In this document: piece after piece, positions 1-8,124 of the stretch | Layout of the letters: each line of letters opens with the position of its first letter | Numbering within the stretch: position 1 is the first letter of the stretch | NCBI GenBank assembly: GCA_038150465.1 | Contig: JAYOTP010000007.1 | Coordinates: 1 to 64,000, forward strand | Direction of reading: 5' to 3' | DNA length: 64,000 bases | Origin: RFXV01 sp038150465 | GTDB taxonomy: Bacteria > Bacteroidota > Bacteroidia > Flavobacteriales > Schleiferiaceae | Program-made: the position numbers and the translations under genes | The notes under the pieces: model-generated | The model's input: the letters and a program-made list of their open reading frames with translations, nothing else | What the model was told of the DNA's origin: nothing | The model's database searches: none

Positions 1-604
1 TCAATCGGTCGTACACCTTGATCCCCTTGACCATTTCGGCAGGAATAAGGTCCAAAGCCGCCTTTGAATTTTCGCCAAAAAAGGGCTTGCCATCCACAAA
101 CACCTTGGCCACCGATTCACCTTGCACTTGTATGGTTCCATTGTTGATCTCCACACCAGGCATCTTTTTCATTAGATCGGCAGTTGAGGCATCTTGCGTG
201 ACCTTAAAAGCGGCGGCATTGATCAGGGTGGTGTCTCCGCTGATGGTCTGGCTTTCCGCCATGGCGTCCACCTCCACCTCCTCCAATATCTCGGAATTGG
301 CGCGCATGCGCACGCTCAGTTCGGGCCACTTCTGACCAGAGGGACGCACATTGAGAACCGTATCTACATATCCCAGCAAACGAACATCCAATCTCAGCGG
401 TTTCAGCGAGAGGTCGAATTGTGCTTTTCCCTCAACGTCAGTAATGCCTGCTGCTTTGGTGCTGCCGGAGGCATCAGAAACAATGATCGCCGCTCCCGGG
501 AGAGCAGTCCCCTGATCATCCATTATTCGTACTGAGAGTTCCTGTTCTTGTGCAAAAAGTTGAACAGCAAACAGAATGGCGAGGAGAAAGAGCTTGTTTT
601 TCAC
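1..604 (-). CDS. TonB-dependent receptor, N-terminal part (cut by window edge)
   Basis: Reading the minus strand from a GTG at 604-602 gives 201 codons that are still open at base 1, so only the N-terminus is here. It begins with a signal peptide (VKNKLFLLAILFAVQLFAQ), then a carboxypeptidase-regulatory-like beta-sandwich of about 75 residues, then the start of a plug domain with the motif MKKMPGVEI and the segment VFVDGKPFFG. This order is typical of Bacteroidota outer-membrane receptors of the beta-barrel 3 type. No in-frame ATG lies close upstream, so GTG is the chosen start. Substrate cannot be told from this part. The fragment ends ...IKVYDRL, which in the family is followed by the rest of the plug and the barrel. 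Function as an outer-membrane receptor is inferred from the family. Confidence 0.85.
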   Translation of the reverse strand, partial: MKNKLFLLAILFAVQLFAQEQELSVRIMDDQGTALPGAAIIVSDASGSTKAAGITDVEGKAQFDLSLKPLRLDVRLLGYVDTVLNVRPSGQKWPELSVRMRANSEILEEVEVDAMAESQTISGDTTLINAAAFKVTQDASTADLMKKMPGVEINNGTIQVQGESVAKVFVDGKPFFGENSKAALDLIPAEMVKGIKVYDRL

Positions 605-715
605 GTGGTCTTTGACAATCTGAGTGTAAAAAAGTTTAACAAAGTAGGGGGTTGACCGAAAAGTCGCTGCAAAGAAAACACCTCAAAAAGACTTGACACA
701 GAGCGGAGATGCTTT

Positions 716-747
716 TTGGCTGATGGAAGGGTTGAAAGTTATATTTG
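716..747 (+). promoter_or_regulatory. Bacteroidota-type promoter for tRNA-Pro
   Basis: A TTG at 716-718 and an exact TAnnTTTG box (TATATTTG, 740-747) are separated by 21 bp, the spacing expected for the primary sigma factor of Bacteroidota. The box lies 32 bp upstream of the tRNA. The two GT2 genes behind the tRNA could be read from the same promoter, since no terminator is seen after the tRNA. Confidence 0.7.
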
Positions 748-778
748 TCGCCCTTTTGGCCCTCGGGTCAAATTGAAT

Positions 779-851
779 CGGGATGTAGCTCAGGTGGTAG
801 AGTACACGTCTGGGGGGCGTGTGGTCGCAGGTTCAAGTCCTGTCATCCCGA
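779..851 (+). tRNA. tRNA-Pro (anticodon GGG)
   Basis: A full cloverleaf can be drawn. The acceptor arm CGGGATG (779-785) pairs with CATCCCG (844-850), with A851 as discriminator. The D stem is GCTC/GAGT, the anticodon stem CACGT/GCGTG, and the loop CTGGGGG gives anticodon GGG. The T arm is GCAGG-TTCAAGT-CCTGT. The 3' CCA is not encoded (ACA follows), so it must be added by the CCA enzyme, which is also in this window. Confidence 0.96.
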
Positions 852-924
852 CAAAATGTTAATTGACGCCATGAGGTGTTAAAGCTTGCCTTATTTTTAA
901 GGACACAATTAGTGACTAGGTGAC

Positions 925-2097
925 ATGAATGTGTTTCTGTTCTTATTGTGGATTCTACTCGGGTATGTCGGACTCGGGGTTCTTTATGGACTGATGTTTT
1001 CTTCTTTCGCCTTTGCATACCGCAAGGATCGTTGGCAAGCGCCAACTGTGGATTACTCAAAAATTGCTGTTTTCATTCCTGGGTATATGGAGGACCAGGT
1101 GATCATAAGTACCGCAGAAAGTGCATTAAACCAGAAATACCCCAAAACATCCTACGATGTCATCGTCATCGCCGATTCATTTTCTGACTCAACCTTGGAT
1201 GCATTGAGAGAGATGCCTATCAGCATCGAAAAAGTCTCATTCGAAAACAGTTCGAAGGCAAGAAGCTTGAACAAAGTCTTGGGACGCATTGAGAAGAAGT
1301 ACGACCTCGCTCTTGTTCTCGATGCAGACAACCATATGAACGAAGATGTGTTGGATCGGATCAACAGAGCATATCAGAAAGGATGTAAGTCTATCCAATG
1401 CCGCCGCATTGCAAAGAATGCAGACACACATACGAGTGTACTGGACGGCTTGGGGGAAGAGATTTACAATTCTATTTGGCGAAAGGGACATGTGGCGGTT
1501 GGATTATCAAGCGCGATCAGTGGTTCCGGCATGGCTATTCAGTATGAATTATTCAAAGAATGCATGGCGGAAATTGATGCATTCAGCGGATTCGATAAAG
1601 AACTAGAAGTACAGCTCTTGTTACGTGGAACACATACTACTTATTTGGAAAATGCACACGTTCTCGATGAGAAAGTACGTCAAAACGCGGTACTCCAAAC
1701 ACAAAGAGCACGTTGGTTTGCCTCTCAATTCAGTGCGGCTAAAAAGTTTCATTTGATGGGATGGAGAGAATTATTGAAACATAAAAATGTCGATCTCTTC
1801 AACAAAACAGTCCAATTCGTTTTATTTCCAAGGATATTGAGCCTGATGAGTATTTTATTCATTCTCGGATTCTCATTATTCTCTGGACTCGAACAACTGA
1901 TTTTTTCAAGTTGCTCGATCCTCTTTCTTTTTACCTTAACGATGTCCTTTGCGACTCCAAAGTCGTATTATTCTCTTTCTACGTTGCGCTCGTTCGCGCA
2001 TCTGCCCTCAATCATTTTGGCGCTGTTTAAATCCATATTTATGATGAAAACAGCCAAGTCCAAATTCCTTAATACAACACACGAGGAAAGCCATTAA
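925..2097 (+). CDS. GT2-family membrane glycosyltransferase, copy 1
   Basis: 390 residues. An N-terminal membrane helix (about 3-30) precedes a GT-A glycosyltransferase domain. The metal/nucleotide motif LDADN is at 132-136, and QRARW at 260-264 matches the QxxRW signature of processive GT2 enzymes such as hyaluronan or cellulose synthases. Two or three hydrophobic helices follow (about 295-380). This supports an inner-membrane enzyme that builds or exports a polysaccharide; the sugar is unknown. It is a close paralogue of the next gene, with both motifs at nearly the same residue numbers. Base composition is clearly AT-richer than the rest of the window (hand count for 1801-1860: 19 G+C of 60). 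It lies directly behind tRNA-Pro. Confidence 0.85.
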   Translation: MNVFLFLLWILLGYVGLGVLYGLMFSSFAFAYRKDRWQAPTVDYSKIAVFIPGYMEDQVIISTAESALNQKYPKTSYDVIVIADSFSDSTLDALREMPISIEKVSFENSSKARSLNKVLGRIEKKYDLALVLDADNHMNEDVLDRINRAYQKGCKSIQCRRIAKNADTHTSVLDGLGEEIYNSIWRKGHVAVGLSSAISGSGMAIQYELFKECMAEIDAFSGFDKELEVQLLLRGTHTTYLENAHVLDEKVRQNAVLQTQRARWFASQFSAAKKFHLMGWRELLKHKNVDLFNKTVQFVLFPRILSLMSILFILGFSLFSGLEQLIFSSCSILFLFTLTMSFATPKSYYSLSTLRSFAHLPSIILALFKSIFMMKTAKSKFLNTTHEESH

Positions 2098-2246
2098 TCA
2101 GTACCCACGCCCTTCGACCATTGACCCCACGTCGAAGAACGCGCACCAAGATTAAAGTGAATTCTTTAAGGTGTGTAGCGGGTACGCCAGAACCAACTTT
2201 CGTCTCTTACTATTTTTTTCCGTTCTTTGTTCAAGAATCTGATTTT

Positions 2247-3428
2247 GTGGATACAACAGTATCATTTCTTTTTATTTTTACAAGTGGATATATAGCTTTT
2301 TGTGTATTCTACAATTTAATTTTTGCTGTTTGTTCATTGTTCAAATCACGAGGATCTATAAAAGATCATTTCCAGCCTGCTCGCATTGCCCTCTTGATAC
2401 CTGGATATAAAGAAGACAGTGTCGTTGTCAAAGTGGCCCAATGTGCCTTGAGACACGACTATCCAAGGGCGTTTTTTGATGTCATCGTCATCGCCGACTC
2501 GTTCCAAAAAAAGACATTGGATGAACTCCGCTCCCTCCCACTAAAACTCATTGAGGTATCCTTTTCAGAAAGCACGAAAGCAAAAAGTTTGAATGCTGCA
2601 ATGAAGACTCTAGATAGATCGTATGACTTGGCTGTAGTCCTAGACGCAGATAATATCATGGAGGATGGGGTTCTTGATAAAATTAGCCAGGCCTTCAGAT
2701 CTGGCCATGAGGTCATTCAATGCCATCGGACAGCCAAAAACAGTTCCAATGTTGTAAGCAGACTCGATGGCCTAAGTGAAGAGATCGGCAATTCGATCTT
2801 GAGAAAGGGACATAATGTTGTCGGTCTTTCATCTGATATAGCGGGCTCAGGATTTGGCTGTCAATTCGACCTGTACAGAGAGGCGATGCAGGGCATAGAT
2901 GGCATCTCGGAGGACAAATCTCTCGAAATCGAATTGCTTCGAAGACAAGTGAACATCCACTATCTCTTTGATGCAGTTGTCTACGACGAAAAAGTTCAAA
3001 ATCAAAAACATCTGCTCATTCAGCGTTCCAGATGGTTCTCAGCCCACTATCATTTTGCTTTCAAATATTTCTTTGTTGGCTGGCAAAAGTTCTTTTCTGA
3101 ATGGAACATTGATCTACTCAACAAAACCATACAGCACACATTACTACCGAGATCCATGACTTTCCTTGCCATTTTAATGCTCGCATTTTTCGCAGTACTC
3201 ACAGGAAAATCCACTCTTTTAATTGGCACCTCCGTGATGTTTTCTTTGATGACGCTTGCCATGGCTTTGGCCACACCTAAGAAATTTTACACCATTGACA
3301 CATTACACGCAATGGCGTATTTACCGTTCACCCTAGTTACATTGATACATGCTGCATGTATCGCCAAGCCTAGTCAAAAAGCCTTCACTCACACACCGCA
3401 TCACGATCTTGATACAGACCGCCAATGA
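2247..3428 (+). CDS. GT2-family membrane glycosyltransferase, copy 2
   Basis: 393 residues from a GTG at 2247. The reading frame is open further upstream to a TTG at 2121, but that stretch is not hydrophobic and is not shared with copy 1. With the GTG start, the N-terminal helix, LDADN (132-136) and QRSRW (259-263) fall at the same positions as in copy 1, which decides the start. The two proteins match along their full length, for example in the shared block DVIVIADSF, so they arose by tandem duplication and have since diverged. The role is inferred to be polysaccharide synthesis in the inner membrane. The gene is AT-rich like copy 1, and tRNA-Val follows 82 bp downstream. Substrate unknown. 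Confidence 0.82.
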   Translation: MDTTVSFLFIFTSGYIAFCVFYNLIFAVCSLFKSRGSIKDHFQPARIALLIPGYKEDSVVVKVAQCALRHDYPRAFFDVIVIADSFQKKTLDELRSLPLKLIEVSFSESTKAKSLNAAMKTLDRSYDLAVVLDADNIMEDGVLDKISQAFRSGHEVIQCHRTAKNSSNVVSRLDGLSEEIGNSILRKGHNVVGLSSDIAGSGFGCQFDLYREAMQGIDGISEDKSLEIELLRRQVNIHYLFDAVVYDEKVQNQKHLLIQRSRWFSAHYHFAFKYFFVGWQKFFSEWNIDLLNKTIQHTLLPRSMTFLAILMLAFFAVLTGKSTLLIGTSVMFSLMTLAMALATPKKFYTIDTLHAMAYLPFTLVTLIHAACIAKPSQKAFTHTPHHDLDTDRQ

Positions 3429-3510
3429 TGCCAGCTGGCTAAAGAAATCTAATTGGTCCAAAAAGGCTTTATTGGTAAGTCCACATGCATTTACTTTGAA
3501 CCTAGGTTTT

Positions 3511-3585
3511 GGGTGATTAGCTCAGTTGGTTTAGAGCGCTTGCTTGACAGGCAAGAGGTCACTGGTTCGAATCCAGTATCACCCA
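3511..3585 (+). tRNA. tRNA-Val (anticodon GAC)
   Basis: The acceptor GGGTGAT (3511-3517) pairs with ATCACCC (3578-3584), with discriminator A3585. The D stem is GCTC/GAGC, the anticodon stem CTTGC/GCAAG, and the loop TTGACAG gives GAC. The T arm is ACTGG-TTCGAAT-CCAGT. CCA is not encoded. Confidence 0.97.
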
Positions 3586-3590
3586 CAAAC

Positions 3591-3628
3591 AAAGCCCGCC
3601 GGCATTTGCCCGTGGGCTTTTGCTTTTT
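3591..3628 (+). terminator. Terminator-like hairpin after tRNA-Val
   Basis: AAAGCCC (3591-3597) can pair with GGGCTTT (3614-3620) and is followed by a T-rich tail (TGCTTTTT). It lies 6 bp behind tRNA-Val and is a plausible terminator. The same left arm could also pair with GGCGGGCTTTG inside the downstream repeat. Confidence 0.5.
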
Positions 3629-3630
3629 GG

Positions 3631-3750
3631 ACCGAGCCAAATGCATTTGTGCGAGAACAGAAAGCAAAAGCGCCGAACGAGTGAAGCTCGTTGGCGGGCT
3701 TTGTTTGTTTCCCCTCTGAAGGATCACAAGCCGAAGGCGCGTAATCCATT
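3631..3750 (+). repeat. 120-bp direct repeat, copy 1
   Basis: The 120 bp from ACCGAGCCAAATGC to GTAATCCATT recur at 3772-3891 with 6 mismatches by my alignment. The unit contains an imperfect hairpin around AACGAG/CTCGTT, extended by AAAGC.../...GGGCTTT and followed by a T-rich stretch, so it may act as a terminator or form a structured RNA. A minus-strand reading frame crosses both copies, but five of about forty residues differ for six base changes, which argues against a conserved protein. The 305 bp between tRNA-Val and the TPR gene contain nothing else I can recognise. Confidence 0.85.
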
Positions 3751-3771
3751 ATGCCTCGGAATTCAGCTCTA

Positions 3772-3891
3772 ACCGAGCCAAATGCATTTGTGCGAGAACA
3801 GAAAGCAAAAGCGCCGAACGAGTGAAACGCGTTGGCGGGCTTTGTTTGTTCCCCCTCTAAGGGATCACAAGCCGAAGACGCGTAATCCATT
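3772..3891 (+). repeat. 120-bp direct repeat, copy 2
   Basis: Second copy of the element described at 3631, 141 bp further on. One arm of the hairpin has changed (CTCGTT to CGCGTT), leaving a single mismatch in the stem. The copy ends on the stop codon of the minus-strand TPR gene, so that gene's 3' untranslated region would consist of this repeat. Confidence 0.85.
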
Positions 3892-5507
3892 CACCCATTC
3901 GACAGCTTCATCACCTCCAACAGCAAAGCCATCTTCTTGTATTTGGTTTCCTGGATCTTGAATGACTGATACATCCTCCTGAGAGAGGAGCCAATACCGT
4001 CCACGCTCAAAAAGGCCTCCTCGGCTATTTCCTTATTCATGATCATCGGATTGTTGAACAGGATCTGCAGGACCTTCCAATCCGTATCATTCAGCTCTTT
4101 GCCAATATGACTTTCCAGCCGGATCCGCGATAACTCGAATTTCTTTGGGCTGACGATCAGCTCCTTCGGTCCTTCCGATTTCAATCGCTCGATCTCGGCC
4201 AAGAGGACATCGCGCTTTTCCCGACTTTTTTTGTTGCCTATGTAAATGGCCAGCAGCAGAAGGGAAAACAGGAGAACGGAACCACCGATCAGGCCAGCCG
4301 TCCGTTTGACCTGACTAACCCGAAGTTCTGCCTGTTCGCGTTCGTTGGCCAACTCCTTCTCACGCAGCATCAGTTCGTATTCATTCTTCACTGCTTCACG
4401 GGCCACGGCATAGCTGTTCTTGCGCTCATTGAGGCGTTCAGCTGATTCCAAAAATCGCTCGTGCATATCCAGGGCCTTTTCCCATTCACCCAATGCCCGA
4501 TATGTTGAATACAGGAATTCGAACAGTTCGGATGTGTGGTCCTCATCTGCATACTCAGGGAGTTTGGCTAACACTCGCTCTCCCATCCCCAAAGCCTTTT
4601 CCGGATCGGATCGGGCCTGAATGAATGCGCTGATCATCTCGCTTTCAAAAAGCGATGACTTCATTTTGAATTCAGCGGCCATCTCCAAACTCAGCTTGGC
4701 ATTGGTCATGGCCTCACCCAGTCGGTCTAAAGCCAATAGATTACGCGCCAGGTAGATGTGACAGTCAACGATAAAGTAGGACGCATTTGCTGCTTCTAGA
4801 ACCTTAATGGCGCGTTCAAAAGAGGCCTTGGAAGCCTCATAAGCTTTCTTTCTGTAGTGGATCAGTCCCTTATTCATATACAGGATCCCTATTCCTGATT
4901 GAATGGCATCGTTGGCTTCCAGTTCCAAATACGCCTGAAGTGCATGATCGTAATACTCGAGAGCCAGATCGTGGTTGAAGATGGCTGAATTCACATTTCC
5001 AATACTCAACAACATGCGCGCGACACCCTGCGGGTCCGGCTTCTCTTGGAAGATCACAAGCGCATCGGAATAGTTTCTAATGGCCTTGTTGTACTCTTTT
5101 TGATAGAAGTACACATTTCCCTTGTTCCCCAAAACAATGGCCTTCAAACGGGGGATCTCAAGCAGTTCCGCCTGCTGCTCAGCCTTGTCGTAGAGCTCGA
5201 GGGCGAGGGTATACTGCTCCTTGAGCCGGTAGATGTTCGCCTTCTTGTTGAAGGCCCGGAATATCCTGCGTTGATCTCCTTTCTCTATGGCCAGCTCGTG
5301 GTATACCTCTAAATTCTCCAGTGCCTCTTCGGAACGGGACTGCTCGTATCGGTCCACAAATGCTTCAAGGGCCATGAACCGCAGCGAATCGATCATCGCC
5401 TGGTCCTCCCAAATATTCTTTAGAGAATCGCCCGGATCCTGAGCCGCAGCCCGTATAGCTGAACTGCAGAAGATCAAAGAGAAAAGAAAAAGGATAGGTC
5501 GCTTCAT
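3891..5507 (-). CDS. TPR-membrane-HTH regulatory protein, copy A
   Basis: 538 residues from the ATG at 5507, which gives the signal peptide MKRPILFLFSLIFC; a GTG four codons upstream is less likely. The first 350 or so residues are tetratricopeptide repeats (blocks such as ALELYDKAEQQAELL and ALEYYDHALQAYLEL). A charged coiled coil leads into one membrane helix (about 402-424), and the C-terminal 90 residues form a cytoplasmic part with helix-turn-helix character around NDTDWKVLQILFNNP and NKEIAEEAFLSVDGI. This layout fits a family of Bacteroidota sensors that join a periplasmic TPR domain to a LuxR-like DNA-binding end. What it senses and which genes it controls are not visible. It is a tandem paralogue of the gene at 5689, and even the upstream region is shared. 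Confidence 0.8.
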   Translation of the reverse strand: MKRPILFLFSLIFCSSAIRAAAQDPGDSLKNIWEDQAMIDSLRFMALEAFVDRYEQSRSEEALENLEVYHELAIEKGDQRRIFRAFNKKANIYRLKEQYTLALELYDKAEQQAELLEIPRLKAIVLGNKGNVYFYQKEYNKAIRNYSDALVIFQEKPDPQGVARMLLSIGNVNSAIFNHDLALEYYDHALQAYLELEANDAIQSGIGILYMNKGLIHYRKKAYEASKASFERAIKVLEAANASYFIVDCHIYLARNLLALDRLGEAMTNAKLSLEMAAEFKMKSSLFESEMISAFIQARSDPEKALGMGERVLAKLPEYADEDHTSELFEFLYSTYRALGEWEKALDMHERFLESAERLNERKNSYAVAREAVKNEYELMLREKELANEREQAELRVSQVKRTAGLIGGSVLLFSLLLLAIYIGNKKSREKRDVLLAEIERLKSEGPKELIVSPKKFELSRIRLESHIGKELNDTDWKVLQILFNNPMIMNKEIAEEAFLSVDGIGSSLRRMYQSFKIQETKYKKMALLLEVMKLSNG

Positions 5508-5620
5508 GTAGAGCTGCACTATTTAAAATCGAATATGCACATTCTCGTCGATACAAAGCATGTGTCCAAACGGGCTTTTCAAAGATCTGCTCGATGGATT
5601 CATGCACCCACCAAAATGGA
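5508..5620 (-). repeat. Duplicated upstream region of the TPR gene, copy A
   Basis: The first 60 or so bp upstream of the ATG of copy A (from about 5500 to 5565) are identical to those upstream of copy B (7322-7378), and similarity fades over the next 50 bp. The duplication therefore carried the promoter region with it. I find no clean TAnnTTTG box in it; TTTG followed 18 bp later by TATTCGAT is the nearest match. Confidence 0.65.
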
Positions 5621-5688
5621 AAATGCAAGCCAAAATTTTTACTTTATGAAGTAGGCCGAATGAATCTTCATTAAAGGACCGTGCGCCA

Positions 5689-7329
5689 TCACCCATTCGA
5701 CAGTTTGATCACCTCCCGCAACAGGGCCATCTTCTTGTATTTGGTTTCCTGAATATCGAACAACTCATACATTCTTCTCAAAGCAGAGCCTATTCCCTCC
5801 ACGCTCAAAAAGGCCTGCTCTGCTATTTCCTTATTCATGATCATAGGGTCTTTGAACAATATCTGCAGGATCATCCAATCCGTATCATTCAACTCTTTGC
5901 CGATATGCCTTTCCAGCAGGGCCCGCGACAACTCAAATTTCTTTGGGCCAGCGATCAACTCCTTCTGCCCTTCTGATTTCAATTTCTCGATCTCAGCCAG
6001 CAGGAGATCGCGCTTTACCCGATTCCTTTTGTTGCCAATGTAAATGGCCAGCAGAAGACCAGAAATAAGGAAAACGGAAAATCCGATCAGGCTTGCCGTT
6101 CGCTTGAATTGTCTGAACCGAAGTTCTGCCTGCTCCCGTTCATTGGCCAACTCCTCTTCACGCAACATCCATTCATAATCATTCTTTACTGCTTCACGGG
6201 CCACCGCATAGCTGTTCTTGCGTTCATTGAGGCGTTCATTTGATTCCAGGAATCGCTCGTGCATGTCCAGGGCCTTTTCCCATTGACCCAATGTCCGATG
6301 TGTTGAATACATAAATTCGAAAAGTTCGGATGCAAGCTCCTCATCTGCCTGTTCCGGGATCTTTTCCAAAATACGCTTTCCCATCTCCAATGCCTTTTCC
6401 GGATCGGTTCGAGCCTGAATGAATGCGCTGATCATCTCGCTTTCAAACAGCGATGCTTCCATTTCGTATTCAGCAGCCATTTCAGAACTCATTTTGACAT
6501 TCATCAAGGCTTCATCTAGCCGGTCCAATGCCAATAGATTACGCGCCAAGTAGATGTGACAGTCAACGATCAAGTAGGATGCATTTGCTGCCTCCAAAAC
6601 CTGCATGGCGCGTTCAAAGGAGGCCTTCGAAGCTTCATAGGCCGATTTGTCGTACAGGATGCTTCCCTGGTTCATGTATACGATCCCAATGCCTGATTGG
6701 ATGCCCCTATCCATCTCCAACTTCTGATACTGCTGAAGCGCACGATCATAATATTCTAAAGCGACATCTGGGTTTTCAATGGCCGAATTCACATTGCCGA
6801 TACCTATTAACATCAGTGCGATTCCTTCGTGATCCAGCTCTTCCTGATAGGTCTTCAGCGTATCGGACTGATAGATCTTCAGAGCATCGGAATAATTGCG
6901 GATGGCCTTATTGTATTCATCCAAACAGAAATATACATGCCCAACATTCCCCTGAACAATGGCCATCAGATGAAGATTCCCAAGTAGGTCCGCTTGCTGC
7001 CTGGCCTTGTCATAGTAATCAAGGGCAAGAGTGTATTCATTCCTCAGTCGATAGATCGACGCCTTCTTGTTGAAGGCCCGAAATATTCTGCGCTGGTCTC
7101 CTTTCTCAATGGCCAGCTCGAGGTACACCTCTAAGTTCTCCAGGGCCTCATCGATGCGGGACTGATTGTATCGGTCAAAAAATTCCTCAAGGGCCATGAA
7201 CCGCAGCGAATCGCTCATCGCCTGGTCCTCCCAAATGTTCTTCAGAGAATCGCCAGGATCCTGAGCCACCGCCCGAAGACATGAAATACAGAAGATCAAA
7301 GAGAAAAGAAAAAGGACAGGTCGCTTCAT
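5689..7329 (-). CDS. TPR-membrane-HTH regulatory protein, copy B
   Basis: 546 residues from the ATG at 7329 (MKRPVLFLFSLIFC). The order is as in copy A: signal peptide, TPR array, coiled coil, one membrane helix, C-terminal HTH-like part (NDTDWMILQILF, NKEIAEQAFLSVEGI). The two proteins align end to end with one gap: copy B has eight extra residues (SDTLKTYQ) inside the TPR array, caused by a 24-bp tandem duplication at 6844-6891. The HTH region is the best conserved part, so both copies probably still bind DNA. Sites and ligands are unknown. Confidence 0.8.
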   Translation of the reverse strand: MKRPVLFLFSLIFCISCLRAVAQDPGDSLKNIWEDQAMSDSLRFMALEEFFDRYNQSRIDEALENLEVYLELAIEKGDQRRIFRAFNKKASIYRLRNEYTLALDYYDKARQQADLLGNLHLMAIVQGNVGHVYFCLDEYNKAIRNYSDALKIYQSDTLKTYQEELDHEGIALMLIGIGNVNSAIENPDVALEYYDRALQQYQKLEMDRGIQSGIGIVYMNQGSILYDKSAYEASKASFERAMQVLEAANASYLIVDCHIYLARNLLALDRLDEALMNVKMSSEMAAEYEMEASLFESEMISAFIQARTDPEKALEMGKRILEKIPEQADEELASELFEFMYSTHRTLGQWEKALDMHERFLESNERLNERKNSYAVAREAVKNDYEWMLREEELANEREQAELRFRQFKRTASLIGFSVFLISGLLLAIYIGNKRNRVKRDLLLAEIEKLKSEGQKELIAGPKKFELSRALLERHIGKELNDTDWMILQILFKDPMIMNKEIAEQAFLSVEGIGSALRRMYELFDIQETKYKKMALLREVIKLSNG

Positions 7330-7440
7330 GTAGAGCTGCACTATTTAAAATCGAATATGCACATTCTCGTCGATACAAATCATGTATCAAAAGGGGCTTT
7401 TTAAAGATCTGCTCAATAGGCTCAATTTCCGATCCATGGG
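7330..7440 (-). repeat. Duplicated upstream region of the TPR gene, copy B
   Basis: Partner of the repeat at 5508. The identical core suggests that both paralogues respond to the same transcription signal, at least at the time of duplication. Confidence 0.65.
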
Positions 7441-7494
7441 AAAGCTCCGAGAGGAACCAACCATCGCCACCTCTGGGAGAAGCCAATAAAAGGG

Positions 7495-8124
7495 CTAAGG
7501 GCTGAGATGAACCAGCTTCTTGGTCTCAAACCATTTCTCTTTGAAATGCTCTTTCAAAGGAAAGACACTGGACTTCCAGGATTGCTGCCGGATCTCCTGA
7601 TCCACATCGCCGCCCTTTAGATATAAGATGCCATTGGGCAGTGTATTCTTCTGTTCGGTCCGGATGTTCTGCTTGACCCAAGAGATGAACTCTGGAAGAC
7701 GGGTCACCGCGCGGCTCACGACAAAATCGAAGGGTCCAGGGGCATCTTTGGCATGCATTTGTTCGGCGCGAACATTTTTCAATCCGATCCGATCGGCCAT
7801 CTCCTGTACGGCGCGCACCTTTTTTCCCACCCTATCAACGAGAAGAAAATTCGCATCGGGATGAAGAATGGCCAGGGGAATACCCGGCAATCCACCGCCT
7901 GTTCCCACATCGAGCACGCTGGATCCCGGGGCAAACCGAATGCAACGAGCGATGGAAAGAGAATGCAGGATGTGGTGCAGTTCCAGCCGTTCCACATCCT
8001 TTCTGGAAACCAGATTGATCCGCTCATTCCATTGTGCGAGCAACTCCTTGTAGGCCGCCAGTCGCTCCAGAACATCCTCGGACAAGTCGGGGAAATACAT
8101 GGGAATATGGTCCAGTTGGCTCAC
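7495..8124 (-). CDS. rsmG: 16S rRNA (guanine-N7) methyltransferase RsmG
   Basis: 209 residues, the normal family length. RsmG methylates N7 of G527 in 16S rRNA using S-adenosylmethionine. The SAM-binding glycine-rich motif VLDVGTGGGLPGIPLAI is at about 68-84, the segment NERINLVSRKDVERL near residue 33 is the family N-terminal signature, and FDFVVSRAVTRL (about 131) is typical of the later strand. The start overlaps the stop of the upstream glycosyltransferase by 4 bp (ATGA), so the two are probably read together. Loss of RsmG is known in other bacteria to give low-level streptomycin resistance. Confidence 0.95.
   Translation of the reverse strand: MSQLDHIPMYFPDLSEDVLERLAAYKELLAQWNERINLVSRKDVERLELHHILHSLSIARCIRFAPGSSVLDVGTGGGLPGIPLAILHPDANFLLVDRVGKKVRAVQEMADRIGLKNVRAEQMHAKDAPGPFDFVVSRAVTRLPEFISWVKQNIRTEQKNTLPNGILYLKGGDVDQEIRQQSWKSSVFPLKEHFKEKWFETKKLVHLSP

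Noticed and set aside
779..3585. Attachment sites formed by the two tRNA 3' ends
   Set aside because: The similarity (GGTTC.A.TCC) is just the T arm shared by all tRNAs; no longer repeat and no integrase were found.
3491..3727. Minus-strand frame with GDTGFEPVTSCLSSKRS
   Set aside because: This is the well-known false protein read antisense to a tRNA gene (here tRNA-Val); it is common in databases as an artefact.
3579..3890. 103-residue minus-strand frame with an internal repeat
   Set aside because: It is only the translation of the 120-bp repeat and part of tRNA-Val; the base changes between copies alter the protein at five of about forty positions, so there is no sign of selection.
3586..3891. 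CRISPR array
   Set aside because: Only two copies, 120 bp long, with a 21-bp gap and no cas genes; not the repeat-spacer pattern.
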